A DNA stretch of 64,000 nt from Mesorhizobium loti R88b (GTDB taxonomy: Bacteria > Pseudomonadota > Alphaproteobacteria > Rhizobiales > Rhizobiaceae), in contig NZ_CP033367.1 in assembly GCF_013170845.1 (NCBI RefSeq), positions 3,721,001 through 3,785,000 of the forward strand, read 5' to 3'. Both the position numbers and the translations under genes were made by a program. Under the pieces are notes generated by a model. It saw only the letters and a program-made list of their open reading frames with translations. It did not search any database and was not told the DNA's origin. Shown here in pieces: positions 51,344-60,988 of the stretch. Each line of letters opens with the position of its first letter. Position 1 is the first letter of the stretch.

Positions 51344-51382
51344 TGTAAAGTGGCTTTACATGATTTGTAAAAGGACTTTACA
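51344..51382. promoter_or_regulatory. Two MarR-type operators between the cupin and marR genes
   Basis: TGTAAAG-TGG-CTTTACA (51344-51360) is a perfect 7-bp inverted repeat. TGTAAAA-GGA-CTTTACA (51366-51382) is a near-perfect second copy. Their centres are 22 bp apart, two helical turns, so two dimers could bind on one DNA face and control both divergent genes. Confidence 0.75.
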
Positions 51383-51385
51383 TTG

Positions 51386-51871
51386 ATGTCAACGGCCGGT
51401 GAAACGACAGAGCCCGACAAAGAGCTGGGCCCGCCGTTCTTCGGGGCTCTCCTGCGCATCACCTGGCAGCACGTTCGCAACCAGATGCACAGGGCCATTC
51501 ATGACGCCGGCTTCACCGACTTTCAGGACGCTCACTTCGCCATATTCTCGTATCCCCTTCCGGATGGCGTAAGGCCGTCGGAACTGGCTCGCCAGAAGCG
51601 AATGTCGAGGCAGGCGATCAACTATCTCCTCATCCAGCTCGAGGAGCTCGGCTATATCGAACGGCGCTCTCCCGAGGGCAGCGACCGGCGCCTCATCTAC
51701 CTGAGCGCGCGCGGGTGGCAGCTTGTCGAGACGATTTTCACCTGCCTGCGGCGGTTGCACGCGGAATGGGCGGAGGAGATCGGTGAGCAGCGGTTCAACG
51801 ACTTCCTTGGCGTGTTGAAGCAGCTGGCCGCGAGGGCGCAGCAGGATGACTCCAAAGATCCAGGCCAGTAG
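51386..51871 (+). CDS. MarR-family regulator divergent from the cupin gene
   Basis: The 161-residue winged-helix protein shows DAHFAIFSYPLPDGVRPSELARQKRMSRQAINYLL (recognition helix about residues 60-85) and then the wing YIERRSPEGSDRRLIYLSARG. ATG 51386 lies just after the second operator. Two TGTAAA-type palindromes occupy the gap to the cupin gene. It is likely a self-repressing regulator of that gene. A hairpin terminator follows about 80 bp after the stop. Confidence 0.88.
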   Translation: MSTAGETTEPDKELGPPFFGALLRITWQHVRNQMHRAIHDAGFTDFQDAHFAIFSYPLPDGVRPSELARQKRMSRQAINYLLIQLEELGYIERRSPEGSDRRLIYLSARGWQLVETIFTCLRRLHAEWAEEIGEQRFNDFLGVLKQLAARAQQDDSKDPGQ

Positions 51872-51951
51872 CCGAACGATCGCGGCTGGCGCGCTGCACG
51901 TCACTATGCCCGCAGTTGCGTTGAGCCGTTGTTTCAGCGAGGCCCGCCGAC

Positions 51952-51980
51952 AAACGGCGCCGCTATGCGCGGCGCCGTTT
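51952..51980. terminator. Bidirectional terminator between marR and the BA14K gene
   Basis: AAACGGCGCCGC (51952-51963) and GCGGCGCCGTTT (51969-51980) are a perfect 12-bp inverted repeat with a 5-nt loop. The A-tract before and T-tract after make it usable in both directions, which fits its place between convergent genes. Confidence 0.8.
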
Positions 51981-52006
51981 CATGGGGATCCGTCAGTCAC
52001 AGCAAC

Positions 52007-52558
52007 TCAGCTGTAGGGCGAATAGCACTGCTGGCGCGGGCCGCCATAGGGCTGGAACGTGTTGTCCCAGGACCGGTACGAACGGTAGCGGTTGTAGCAC
52101 CACTGGACATGGGCGTTAGAAAGCCGCCCGGCGCGATAGTAGCGGCGCGGCGGCGGCGCATAGTAGCCGTCGTTGTAGTAGTTGTTGCTGTACATGCTGC
52201 CGAGGCCAAGCCCGAGGCCCAAGCCCAGGATCGCGGCACCAGCGTCGTCATCATAATAACCCCCGCCGCGATGGCGCCAACCGCCGCGATTCCAATGGCG
52301 GTCACCGTTCCAACGACCGCCGCCATTCCAATGGTGGCCGCTCCAGTTGCCCGACCGGCGCCATCTGAAATTACCGCCATTGTTGTTGCCGCCGGCCCAA
52401 CTGTCGCGCACGTCTGTGACTGTCGGAGCGGCAGTGCTGGTCGGAATCGACAGGTTCGGCTGCATGATCGGCCCGGCGGCGGACGGCGCCGTGATGCCGG
52501 AGACAATGCCGAGCGCTATCAGCCCGGACTTTATGGTGGAAGAAAAGAGCGAGTTCAT
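52007..52558 (-). CDS. BA14K-family envelope protein, Gly/Trp/Asn-rich
   Basis: From ATG 52558 the protein has 183 residues. A signal peptide ([19 protein letters not shown]) precedes a low-complexity region full of Gly, Asn, Trp and Arg, with [19 protein letters not shown] near residue 85. The C-terminal 40 residues carry the BA14K signature [15 protein letters not shown], then CYSPYS. BA14K was described as a lectin-like, immunoreactive Brucella protein, and relatives occur across Rhizobiales. Role in this bacterium unknown; a surface or stress function is likely. Confidence 0.82.
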   Translation of the reverse strand: MNSLFSSTIKSGLIALGIVSGITAPSAAGPIMQPNLSIPTSTAAPTVTDVRDSWAGGNNNGGNFRWRRSGNWSGHHWNGGGRWNGDRHWNRGGWRHRGGGYYDDDAGAAILGLGLGLGLGSMYSNNYYNDGYYAPPPRRYYRAGRLSNAHVQWCYNRYRSYRSWDNTFQPYGGPRQQCYSPYS

Positions 52559-52747
52559 TTGCACTCTCCAAGAGTTACAGGCCCCACGCCTACCCTGGAA
52601 TGGGCTCACTGTGGGGGTTTGGATCTGAACGACGGATGAACGGAAAGGTTCCGTCAACCATGGCGTGAAGGCCGCCAGGACCAATCGATCTAAGCATGTG
52701 GTCCTGCGATCTTGTTTTCTCCAGCACATGCGGGCAAAGGTCAGGAC

Positions 52748-53860
52748 ATGTCGCTGCGCCTTGCCACCTTCAATGTCGAGAACCTGATGAACAGGTTCGA
52801 TTTTTCCGGCTATCGCAACCAGCTCAACGAAGATCGCACGCTGGCGCTGTTCGATATCCAGAGCGAGGCCGAGTACAAGATGCTGGAGCAGGCCCGTGCC
52901 ATCGCGCAATCCGACGACACGCGGCAATTGACGGCGCTGGCGATCGCGGCCACCCGGGCCGACATGATCTGCATGCAGGAGGTCGACAACATCGAGGCTT
53001 TGAAGGCCTTCGAGTACGGCTATCTGTTCAAGATGGTGGGGCAGGGCTACCGGCAGAAATACACCACGTCAGGCAATGATTCGCGCGGCATCGACGTTGC
53101 TGTGATGATGCGCAACGAGACGGCACAGGGCCAGCCGATCGAATTCGTACGCATGACCAGCCACGCCTACGTCACCTATGAACAGTTCGGGCTGCATACA
53201 CCGGAGCTGGCGGCGCTCGGCAACCAGGCCAATGAGCGCATTTTCCGCCGTGATTGCCTGGAAATCGACATCACCGTCGGCGGGGTGCCGCTGACGCTCT
53301 ACCTCGTGCATTTCAAGTCGATGGGCTCGCCCCGCAACGGGCTTGATGGACGCGAGGCGACGATGCCGGTGCGCAACGCCGAGGCACAGGCGGTGCGCCG
53401 CATCATCGAGGAGCGCTTCGGTGGGGAGCACGCCGCCGACAAGCGCTGGGCGATCTGCGGCGACATGAACGATTACCGGCAGCGCGTGAAGATCGCCGGC
53501 GACGAGGTCGATGGTTACCGTTTCGAGGTGGTCGACGAGGCCCAGTCCTGCATCAACGTGCTGACGGCGGGCGGCTTCTGCGAAAACGTCGTCGAGCGGC
53601 GGCCGGAAATGAACCGCTGGAGTTTTTATCACACACGCGGGCCGCAAGAGCGGCATCTCTGCCAGCTCGACTACATCCTGTTGTCCAGGGGGCTGGCGGC
53701 GAAGAACGCCACTGCTGTGCCCGACATCATCCGCAATGGCCAACCATGGCGCACGATCTTTCCGCCGGGCCAGGAGGTCGAGCGTTTCCCGCGCGCCGGC
53801 TGGGACCGGCCGAAGGCGTCAGACCATTGCCCGGTGGCGATCACGCTGGACATGGCGTGA
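52748..53860 (+). CDS. Endonuclease/exonuclease/phosphatase-family protein
   Basis: This 370-residue EEP-fold protein (from ATG 52748) begins [17 protein letters not shown], the standard EEP start, and continues [12 protein letters not shown], with the Glu that binds metal. Later motifs are [15 protein letters not shown] and a C-terminal SDHCPVAI with the catalytic Asp-His pair. It hydrolyses phosphodiester bonds of nucleic acid, lipid or a small molecule. It is coupled to a NUDIX-like gene through a GTGA overlap. Substrate unknown. Confidence 0.85.
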   Translation: MSLRLATFNVENLMNRFDFSGYRNQLNEDRTLALFDIQSEAEYKMLEQARAIAQSDDTRQLTALAIAATRADMICMQEVDNIEALKAFEYGYLFKMVGQGYRQKYTTSGNDSRGIDVAVMMRNETAQGQPIEFVRMTSHAYVTYEQFGLHTPELAALGNQANERIFRRDCLEIDITVGGVPLTLYLVHFKSMGSPRNGLDGREATMPVRNAEAQAVRRIIEERFGGEHAADKRWAICGDMNDYRQRVKIAGDEVDGYRFEVVDEAQSCINVLTAGGFCENVVERRPEMNRWSFYHTRGPQERHLCQLDYILLSRGLAAKNATAVPDIIRNGQPWRTIFPPGQEVERFPRAGWDRPKASDHCPVAITLDMA

Positions 53861-54582
53861 CGCGCATGAGTTTCGACCTGCCGCGCAATGTCATCCTGCC
53901 GGTCGATACCGTCGACGTCCGGCTCGATCCTGGCCCGCATCCTTTCGCGCTGGATAATGGCGAGGCGATCGCCGAGAACTGGCAGCGCGAGATATCGGCC
54001 AATCCGGCGCTGTTTGACGGTACCGTGGTGCTCTTGTCCGCACTCGCCTGGCGCGACCGGCGCCTGGTTGGTCGCTGTCACGCCGTCAGCTACTCCGCCT
54101 TCATGCTGTGGCGTAAGCAGCGCGCAAATTCAGGCGCCGAGCATGCCTATGGCCATGCCATGCTGGTGGCCGGCGACAACGCGCTGGTGGCGATCCGCAT
54201 GGGCTCGCACACGGTGGGTGCCGGCAGCGTCTATTTCGCCGCCGGTTCGTTCGAACCGATCGATTTCCGCGACGGCCTTGTCGACGTCGATTTCAACATG
54301 ATCCGCGAGGTGCGCGAAGAGACAGGCCTTGACCTGTCCGCTGCCAGGCGCGGTCCGCATTGGCATGCCCTGTCGACCACGAGTGGCACGGTCATCTTCC
54401 GCCGCTATCATGTCGATGGAACGGCTGACGAGATTGCTTCGCACATCCGTACCTTCGTTGCCGCCGAGGTCGATCCGGAAATCGAGGGACCGGTGATCAT
54501 CCGCCATGCAACCGATCTGCCGGCAGGATTGGCGCCGCATATGAAGCCTTTGGTCGAATGGCATTTCGCGGGAATGGAATAA
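53857..54582 (+). CDS. NUDIX-like hydrolase
   Basis: From GTG 53857 (overlapping the previous stop) the protein has about 241 residues; ATG 53866 is an alternative. The NUDIX-box helix is visible as MIREVREETGLDL, with an extended N-terminal part AGSFEPIDFRDGLVDVDF. The first glycine of the usual box is poorly placed, so the site may be divergent. NUDIX enzymes split nucleoside diphosphate-linked compounds. Coexpression with the EEP protein suggests a shared nucleotide or lipid-phosphate pathway. Confidence 0.75.
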   Translation: MTRMSFDLPRNVILPVDTVDVRLDPGPHPFALDNGEAIAENWQREISANPALFDGTVVLLSALAWRDRRLVGRCHAVSYSAFMLWRKQRANSGAEHAYGHAMLVAGDNALVAIRMGSHTVGAGSVYFAAGSFEPIDFRDGLVDVDFNMIREVREETGLDLSAARRGPHWHALSTTSGTVIFRRYHVDGTADEIASHIRTFVAAEVDPEIEGPVIIRHATDLPAGLAPHMKPLVEWHFAGME

Positions 54583-54825
54583 TCCCGGCTACGGTGACTT
54601 GATCGCCTGATGTTGCGGGCCGGGCGTGGGCTGGCGCTGATCCTCTTTGCGGGGCTTGCCGTAAATCTGGGCTGGCGGTTTGGTTCCGGTTCAGCACGCG
54701 CGGTTTCGCCTGGCCTGCAACAAAAATGACGGTTGTATTCCCGACATGATCCCGCCGGCCTTGCAGGGCCTGCGCCGGCCATGTGAAACACCGCAGGCCA
54801 CCCCGTTGATTACTGGATATCGCCC

Positions 54826-55686
54826 ATGAAATTGCTTTTGCTTGCTACCGCCGCTCTGTGTGTCCTGACGGCACCGGCCCTTGCATTCGACTGCAGCAAG
54901 GCGACGACGCAGGTTGAGCACCAGATATGCGGCAGCAAGGCCCTGCGCCGGGCCGATGATGAGATGAGCACGGCCTATGCGAAATTGTTGCGTGCCGTCG
55001 ACGATCCAGAAATCCACGCCGCGCTGATCGAGAGCCAGCGCCGCTGGATCAAGGCGCGCGACAGTGGCATCAATGACCCGGCCACCCTCGAAGCCGGGGG
55101 CACGGACGACGATTCCGCTCCACCGAGTTGGGCCCAAGTCCTCACGCGCGTGACACAGGACCGCACGGCCTTTCTCAAGAAGACGTCTGACGGCAAGCCC
55201 GCCTTCGTCGCCAGCGCGCTTGCGCAGCGCAAGGCGCTCGGCGTCAGCGGAAATGGTCCATGGGCGGGGTTCTCGACCAACTGCACTTTCATTCCCGACC
55301 GGCAGCACCCGAACGACTATACCTACAACTGCTTCGGCAGCATGAGCCGGCAGAATGGCGACAGGGTCTGTGTCGAAGCCAACGATTTCGCCTCCTACAC
55401 GTCGCAGACCACCCGCACCGTGGTCGATATTGTCGACGGCCGGGCGCGGACGCGGGCAAAATGCGGCCTCGGCAATGACGGGGTCAAAACATGCCCCGAC
55501 GAGCCCGTCGATGGGAAAGCGCCCGATGGCGGCTGGGACATGACGCCGGATACGAGAAAGGCTGAAGCGCCGGGCAAGCCGGACCTGAAGTTGGACCCGG
55601 AGGCGTCGGAAACCGTTGCCGATGCCGATTGGATGAGTGGTTGCCTCGCGGACAAATCCTTCCCCGCTGGCGGCACCAATCCCTGA
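54826..55686 (+). CDS. Exported LprI/DUF1311-like protein
   Basis: The 286-residue protein has a signal peptide (MKLLLLATAALCVLTAPALA) and an N-terminal LprI-type domain with two cysteines (FDCSKATTQVEHQICGS) and WIKARD. The C-terminal part is unique, Cys-containing and ends CLADKSFPAGGTNP. LprI proteins inhibit host lysozyme in some bacteria; here the role is inferred only from the fold. The gap 54583-54825 contains a doubtful 39-codon frame and no other feature. Confidence 0.75.
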   Translation: MKLLLLATAALCVLTAPALAFDCSKATTQVEHQICGSKALRRADDEMSTAYAKLLRAVDDPEIHAALIESQRRWIKARDSGINDPATLEAGGTDDDSAPPSWAQVLTRVTQDRTAFLKKTSDGKPAFVASALAQRKALGVSGNGPWAGFSTNCTFIPDRQHPNDYTYNCFGSMSRQNGDRVCVEANDFASYTSQTTRTVVDIVDGRARTRAKCGLGNDGVKTCPDEPVDGKAPDGGWDMTPDTRKAEAPGKPDLKLDPEASETVADADWMSGCLADKSFPAGGTNP

Positions 55687-55710
55687 TCGCCACAGGCAAT
55701 AAGCGCTGCT

Positions 55711-56928
55711 CTATTCGTGCCGCAGCGCGTCGATCGGGTTAAGCCTGGCGCCGCGCAGGGCCGGGAAGAAGCCGAACACCATGCCGATCAGCGCGGAGAA
55801 GCCGACGGCGAGCAGGATGACGGCTGGGCTGGGCGCAAAGGGTATCGTCAGCGTCAGCGAGGCGAGGCCGGCCAGCGCCAGGCCGATCAGGATGCCGATG
55901 ATGCCGCCAAGCAGCGACAGCACCGTCGCCTCGACCAGGAACTGGATGAGGATGTGCTTTTCGTGCGCGCCTATGGCGAGCCTGATGCCGATCTCGCGGG
56001 TGCGTTCGGTGACCGAGACCAGCATGATGTTCATGATGCCGATGCCGCCGACCAAAAGGCTGACGCCGGCGACGGCGCCCAGCATGCCGGTCATGGTGGT
56101 GGTGGCGCTGGCCATGGCGTCGGCGATCTGGGTCATGTCGCGGATGGCGAAATCGCTTTCGCGGTCGGGCGTGATCCGGCGTGCATCGCGCAGTATGTCC
56201 TCGACGCGGGGCTGCAATTCGCTGGTCGGCGTGCGGTCGTCGGCGGCGATGTAGATGTTGTCGATGTCGCGGTTGCCGGCGATGCGGCGCTGATAGGCAT
56301 GCAGCGGCATCAAGACGACATTGTCCTGGTCCTGGCCGAAGCCGGTGTAGCCCTTGGGCTCGAGCAGGCCGATGATCTTGCAGGAGGTGCGGTTGACGCG
56401 GATGATCTCGCCTTCGGGATCGCCGGCGCCGAAGAATTGCTGGCGCACGGTCTCGCCGATCAGGCACACGCCGGTGCCCGAGCGGGTTTCGGAATCGCTG
56501 AACGGGCGGCCCGACACCAGCTTCCAGTCGCGCGCATCGAGATAGGCGCTGTCGGTGCCGGTGACGCCCGAAGTCAAGCTCTCGGTGCCGAAGATGACGC
56601 GGACCTGCTTTTGCGAAGCCGGCGAAATGGCGCGCGCACCAGTCAAATGCGCAACCAGGGCTTCGAGGTCCTTTTCGGCCAGCGGCCGCACCACCTGGTC
56701 GAGCCCGCCCGGGCCACCGGGGCCGGCCGGGCGGCCTGACCTGACAACCAGCAAATTGCTGCCAAGCTTGGAAATGTCGGCCTTAACCTTTTCTGTCGTG
56801 CCGGAGCCGATGGTGAGCATGGCAATGACGGCGGCAACGCCGATGACGATGCCAAGCAGCGTCAGGAACGAGCGCAGCACATTGCGGCGGATCGAGCGCA
56901 GCGAGAGGCGGACGGTTTCCCAGATCAT
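55711..56928 (-). CDS. MacB-type ABC transporter permease
   Basis: The 405-residue permease has the MacB/FtsX layout: one N-terminal span (about 19-41), a large periplasmic domain (about 45-280), and three C-terminal spans with the FtsX motif ERTREIGIRLAIGA. It lacks an ATPase domain, which is encoded separately upstream. The operon order is adaptor, ATPase, permease on the minus strand, and the start overlaps the ATPase stop by 4 bp. It likely exports a lipopeptide, antibiotic or heme-like substrate with an outer-membrane partner not present here. Confidence 0.9.
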   Translation of the reverse strand: MIWETVRLSLRSIRRNVLRSFLTLLGIVIGVAAVIAMLTIGSGTTEKVKADISKLGSNLLVVRSGRPAGPGGPGGLDQVVRPLAEKDLEALVAHLTGARAISPASQKQVRVIFGTESLTSGVTGTDSAYLDARDWKLVSGRPFSDSETRSGTGVCLIGETVRQQFFGAGDPEGEIIRVNRTSCKIIGLLEPKGYTGFGQDQDNVVLMPLHAYQRRIAGNRDIDNIYIAADDRTPTSELQPRVEDILRDARRITPDRESDFAIRDMTQIADAMASATTTMTGMLGAVAGVSLLVGGIGIMNIMLVSVTERTREIGIRLAIGAHEKHILIQFLVEATVLSLLGGIIGILIGLALAGLASLTLTIPFAPSPAVILLAVGFSALIGMVFGFFPALRGARLNPIDALRHE

Positions 56929-57632
56929 GCCAGCTCCACCTTCATGGTGTCGGAGGCGACATGGCCGTCGAGGAAGCGGATCGTGCGCTCGGCATAGAAC
57001 GCGACATCGGCCTCGTGCGTGACCATGGCGATGGTCAGGCCAAGCTCGGTGTTGAGCTTTGTCAGCAACTCCATGATCTCGTGCGTGCGGGCAGTGTCGA
57101 GATTGCCGGTCGGCTCGTCGGCGACGAGCAGGGTCGGCCGGGTGACGATGGCGCGCGCGATCGCCACGCGCTGCTGCTGGCCGCCCGACAGTTCGGCCGG
57201 TGTGTGGTGCTCGCGGCCGACAAGGCCAACCTGGGCGAGTGCCTGCATGGCTAGGTCGCGGCGCTCGCGGCTTGCCACGCCACGATAGATCAGCGGCAGC
57301 TCGACGTTCTCCGCCGCCGTGGTTCGGGCCAGCAGATTGTAGCCCTGGAAGACGAAACCGACATAGAGATTGCGCAGCATTGCGCGGCGGTTGCGGTCGA
57401 GCCGGCCAGCATCGATGCCCATGAAGGAATAGGTTCCGGCCGTCGGCGTGTCGAGGCAGCCGATAATATTCATCGCCGTCGATTTGCCGGAGCCGGACGG
57501 GCCCATGATGGCGACGAATTCGCCGCGCTTGATGGCAAGGTCGACGCCTGCCAGAGCATGAACCCGGGCCTCGCCCTGGCCGTAGCTCTTCCAGACCTTG
57601 TCGAAGGTGATGAGAGGCGCACCCGCGGCCAC
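56925..57632 (-). CDS. MacB-type ABC transporter ATPase
   Basis: The 235-residue ATPase has Walker [10 protein letters not shown] (about residues 41-49), signature [14 protein letters not shown], Walker [13 protein letters not shown] and the switch His in VTHEADVA. This is the LolD/MacB-type subfamily. It powers the permease encoded next, whose start it overlaps by 4 bp. Its own ATG 57632 sits 4 bp after the adaptor stop. Confidence 0.93.
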   Translation of the reverse strand: MAAGAPLITFDKVWKSYGQGEARVHALAGVDLAIKRGEFVAIMGPSGSGKSTAMNIIGCLDTPTAGTYSFMGIDAGRLDRNRRAMLRNLYVGFVFQGYNLLARTTAAENVELPLIYRGVASRERRDLAMQALAQVGLVGREHHTPAELSGGQQQRVAIARAIVTRPTLLVADEPTGNLDTARTHEIMELLTKLNTELGLTIAMVTHEADVAFYAERTIRFLDGHVASDTMKVELA

Positions 57633-57636
57633 GGCC

Positions 57637-58920
57637 TCAGCTCCGCAGCTGTGACGCGGTGATGATTTGCACGCCTTCGTCGAGACCGGAGGTGATCTCG
57701 GTCAGCTCGCCATCGGTCGAGCCGATCTTGACGTTGACCGGATGCGGCCGGCCGTTTTCCAGCACATAGAGCGTGCGCGAGCCATCGGTTGGTGGCGCGA
57801 CCGTGCGTTGGCGATTGGGACGGCCCATCCGGCCCGTGAACAGATCGCTCAAGCTCCAGCCGCGCGCCGCCTGCTGCGCCGGGCGGTAGCGGAAGGCGGA
57901 GGAGGGGACCGTGAGCACGCCCTTGGCTTCCCTCGTGACGACCGCAACCGTCGCGGTCATACCGGGCCGCAGCAACAGCTCGTTGTTGTCGACTTCGAGC
58001 CGCGCATTGTAGGTGACGACCCCGTCTGTGGTGACCGAGGCGTAAGAGATGTCGCGGATTGCGGCGTCGAACGGCCGCTCCGGGAAGGCGTCGACGGTGA
58101 AGCGGGCGTGCTGGCCTGATTTGACCGCACCGATGTCGGCTTCGTCGACCGCCGCCACCAGTTCCATGTTCCTCAGATCCGCTGCGATGATGAACAGCAC
58201 CGGCGCCTGCAGCGAGGAGGCGACCGTCTGGCCGGGGTCGACCGAACGGGTCAGAACGATGCCGTCGATCGGCGCATAGATCGTGCTCTTGGCAAGGTCG
58301 GTCTGCTGCGCCTTGAGATCGGCCTGGGCGATGGCGAGATTGGCTTGCGCACTGTCGAGCGCTGCCTTGGCGCGGTCACGTGTCGCGGTTGCCGCCTCGA
58401 GCGACTGGTCAGTCGCCATGCCGCGTTTTGTCAAGGCCGCCGCGCGTACCAGCGCGCTTTCGTTCTCGGCCAGCGTCACCGTGGCGTCTTCGACATTGGC
58501 CGCGGCGCCCTTGGCGGATGCCTCGGCGCGTTCAATCTGGACCTCGAGTTTCACCGTATCGAGCGTAGCCAGCACGTCGCCCTTCTTCACCTGCTGGTTC
58601 TCCTCGGCGGAGACCGAGCGGATGATGCCGGACAGTTCGCTTGATATGTCGACCTGGGTGAGCGGCTGCAGCGTGCCGGTCGCCGAGACCTGGACGGTGA
58701 GGTCGGCCTTGGCGGCCGGCGTTGTGGTGTAGTCGATCCTGGCCGGCGTGCCCGCATACCACTGATAGAGGCCCAAGCCAGCGGCAAGCACGATCAGGGT
58801 CAGCAATGCATAGAGCCAGCCACGCTGGCGTGTCTTGCGCAGCCCCTTTTTATCAAGGCCGAGCGCCGTCTCGATGGCGGAATCCGATTCCGTCTTTGGC
58901 AGATTGACAATCTGGTCCAC
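57637..58920 (-). CDS. MacA-like periplasmic adaptor
   Basis: The 427-residue membrane-fusion protein has one N-terminal membrane segment (about 36-55), lipoyl halves (DLTVQVSATGTLQPLTQVDIS and IYAPIDGIVLTRSVDPGQTV), and a coiled-coil hairpin rich in Ala, Lys and Gln around residues 115-190. Acting with the ATPase and permease that follow, it forms a MacAB-type export system. The divergent PhzF gene shares its 100-bp 5' gap. Confidence 0.9.
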   Translation of the reverse strand: MDQIVNLPKTESDSAIETALGLDKKGLRKTRQRGWLYALLTLIVLAAGLGLYQWYAGTPARIDYTTTPAAKADLTVQVSATGTLQPLTQVDISSELSGIIRSVSAEENQQVKKGDVLATLDTVKLEVQIERAEASAKGAAANVEDATVTLAENESALVRAAALTKRGMATDQSLEAATATRDRAKAALDSAQANLAIAQADLKAQQTDLAKSTIYAPIDGIVLTRSVDPGQTVASSLQAPVLFIIAADLRNMELVAAVDEADIGAVKSGQHARFTVDAFPERPFDAAIRDISYASVTTDGVVTYNARLEVDNNELLLRPGMTATVAVVTREAKGVLTVPSSAFRYRPAQQAARGWSLSDLFTGRMGRPNRQRTVAPPTDGSRTLYVLENGRPHPVNVKIGSTDGELTEITSGLDEGVQIITASQLRS

Positions 58921-59021
58921 GCCAGACCCCTATGATGCGCAACGTCCCTATCTGTGCACAGATCAGGCTTGATGGTTCGAATATCAAATTAAATTTCGCC
59001 CATGTTGGGATTGAGGCAGGA

Positions 59022-59930
59022 ATGAAAACCCGGAATTACTTGCTTTACGATGTGTTTACGACCGAGCGACTGGCCGGCAACCCGCTGGCCGTGGTGTTGG
59101 ATTGCGATGGATTGGACACGACCGCGATGCAGGCTATCGCGCGCGAATTCAACCTGTCCGAATCAGTCTTTGTCCTGCCGCCTGACAATCCCAAGCATAA
59201 AAACCGCATCCGCATCTTCACGCCCGACTATGAAATGCCGTTCGCCGGGCATCCGACAGTGGGTTCGGCAATCGCGCTGGCTGAATTGGCGGGCGAGGGT
59301 GGAGCCGGCATCTTCGTGCTGGAGGAAAACATCGGCCCGGTGCGCTGCGCCGTCAGCACGCATGATGGCGCCACTTTCGCCGAATTCGACCTGGCGAAAC
59401 TGCCGGAGCCGCTGAAGCTGGAGGCCGACCCGCAGGCAATCGGTGCAGCCCTTGGCCTGGCGCCGCACGAAATCGGCTTCGAGAATCACCGCGTCTCGTT
59501 CTGGTCGGCAGGCGTGCCCTATGTGACCATTCCTGTCGCCAATCTCGAGGCGGCGGGCCGGGTCCGGCTGGACAACCAGGCGTGGTCGGAACTGGCGCCG
59601 CGCAAGAGCGAATGGGCCTTCGCCAGCCCCTATGTCTATTGCCGCGAGACGGTGAACCACGAAAGCGCGTTCCATGTCCGCATGATCGTGCCCGGCACGC
59701 CTTCCTATGAGGACCCAGCGACCGGTTCGGCGGCGGCCGCCTTTGCCGGCGCCATCATGCATTTCGACGCGCCGACCGATGGCATTTCGCAACTGTGGAT
59801 CGAGCAGGGCCTGGAGATGGGCCGGCCGTCGCGCATACGCCTCGAATTGACCGTGCAAGGCGGAAAACTGGCCTCGGCGCGCATTGGCGGCCATGCGGTC
59901 AAGGTGGCGGAAGGCAAGCTTTTCGTCTGA
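59022..59930 (+). CDS. PhzF-family epimerase/isomerase
   Basis: From ATG 59022 the protein has 302 residues; the frame extends further upstream but MKTRNYLLYDVFTTERLAGNPLAVV is the natural start. The fold's features are LSESVFVLPP with the catalytic Glu, EMPFAGHPTVGSAIAL, and the C-terminal YEDPATGSAAAAFAG. PhzF makes phenazines in pseudomonads, but most bacterial relatives are isomerases of unknown substrate. No phenazine gene is near. Confidence 0.88.
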   Translation: MKTRNYLLYDVFTTERLAGNPLAVVLDCDGLDTTAMQAIAREFNLSESVFVLPPDNPKHKNRIRIFTPDYEMPFAGHPTVGSAIALAELAGEGGAGIFVLEENIGPVRCAVSTHDGATFAEFDLAKLPEPLKLEADPQAIGAALGLAPHEIGFENHRVSFWSAGVPYVTIPVANLEAAGRVRLDNQAWSELAPRKSEWAFASPYVYCRETVNHESAFHVRMIVPGTPSYEDPATGSAAAAFAGAIMHFDAPTDGISQLWIEQGLEMGRPSRIRLELTVQGGKLASARIGGHAVKVAEGKLFV

Positions 59931-60036
59931 TCGCGATGTGCTGAAAGCGATTTGTCGGGAAATGACTCCTGCAGGGCTGGACATGTCGGATGGTGGCGGC
60001 TATATGCCCGCCAACGCCGGTTTTTGCCGGCCGAGT

Positions 60037-60112
<76 letters not shown>

Positions 60113-60223
60113 AATTCTTCAAAAATTGGTGGAAAGACCCTGAAAGCGAGACGCGTTTGGCGCGTCTTAAGCATGCGTCGATATCGGCGCGGGCCGAGGG
60201 CCGAGCAGCGGTGGCAGGCCTGG

Positions 60224-60964
60224 CTACTGAAGCGTCGGCCTCAAATAGCTGAGGATTGCCCGCACTATGGCCAGGACGCCGTCGACGGCGTCGAAGCTTG
60301 TCTTGCTTTTGCCAACGACCCATTCCAGTTCCGGGGCTTCCGGCAGACGAAGCTCGCGACCTATTCCCCAGCCTGAGAGCATAAAGAGTTGGAATGATCT
60401 CGGGTCGCCATCCGCATAGTAAGGAAATTGAAAGAACAGCCTTATTGGACCGCCATATGCGAGCTTGAAGGTCATCGAGAACCTGATTTCGTGACCGAAT
60501 CTGTCTTCGAAAATTCCACTAAAACTAAGGTCTTTGGCGTCGTAGCTATGCCATTGCGTCGCTAATCCCAAAGAACTCCAAGCCTTCAGAGTATGGGCTT
60601 TCAGTTCTTTGCGATTGGGGAATTTTGCCTTTTCAGGATCATAAGGCAGGGGTGGATCGACGTAATTTGTCTCGGTTCTCCACTCTTCTGCCGCGCTGCG
60701 GAGGTCTTCAAAAACCTGAACGATTCTCGTGCCGGTCTGCTCGCCAGAAAAGATTGAGATTCGCCATTGAGAAATCATCTCGCACAGCTCTTCGACAGTA
60801 TGGCCTGATCGCTCTGCCCAATCCTGTGTTGCCAGTATCCACGGCGAATTGTAATTCAGCCCGGCAAAAGCTCCGCTCTTGCTGTCGAAATCCCGGATAA
60901 TCCGAGCAAGAGCATCCCGAAGTCCCTGTTTGGGGTTCCCGAATATCTGCGAGGGCTCATTCAT
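60224..60964 (-). CDS. Orphan protein downstream of tRNA-Lys
   Basis: The 246-residue protein (MNEPSQIFGNPKQGL) has no family I can name. Trp is frequent, and the middle contains LSFSGIFEDRFGHEIRFS and RLFFQFPYYADGD, which suggest a mixed alpha/beta fold. There is no signal peptide or membrane span. Its base composition is visibly more AT-rich than the surrounding genes, and it sits beside a tRNA gene, so it may have been acquired horizontally. No integrase or direct repeats of the tRNA end were seen nearby. Confidence 0.65.
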   Translation of the reverse strand: MNEPSQIFGNPKQGLRDALARIIRDFDSKSGAFAGLNYNSPWILATQDWAERSGHTVEELCEMISQWRISIFSGEQTGTRIVQVFEDLRSAAEEWRTETNYVDPPLPYDPEKAKFPNRKELKAHTLKAWSSLGLATQWHSYDAKDLSFSGIFEDRFGHEIRFSMTFKLAYGGPIRLFFQFPYYADGDPRSFQLFMLSGWGIGRELRLPEAPELEWVVGKSKTSFDAVDGVLAIVRAILSYLRPTLQ

Positions 60965-60988
60965 CGGGTGTGATCCGGCGTTGCGAAT

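Noticed and set aside
54610..54729. 39-codon ORF starting MLRAGRGLALILFAGLAV with one hydrophobic segment
   Set aside because: There is no ribosome site, and no conserved neighbour arrangement supports it; it may be chance in the gap before the LprI-like gene.
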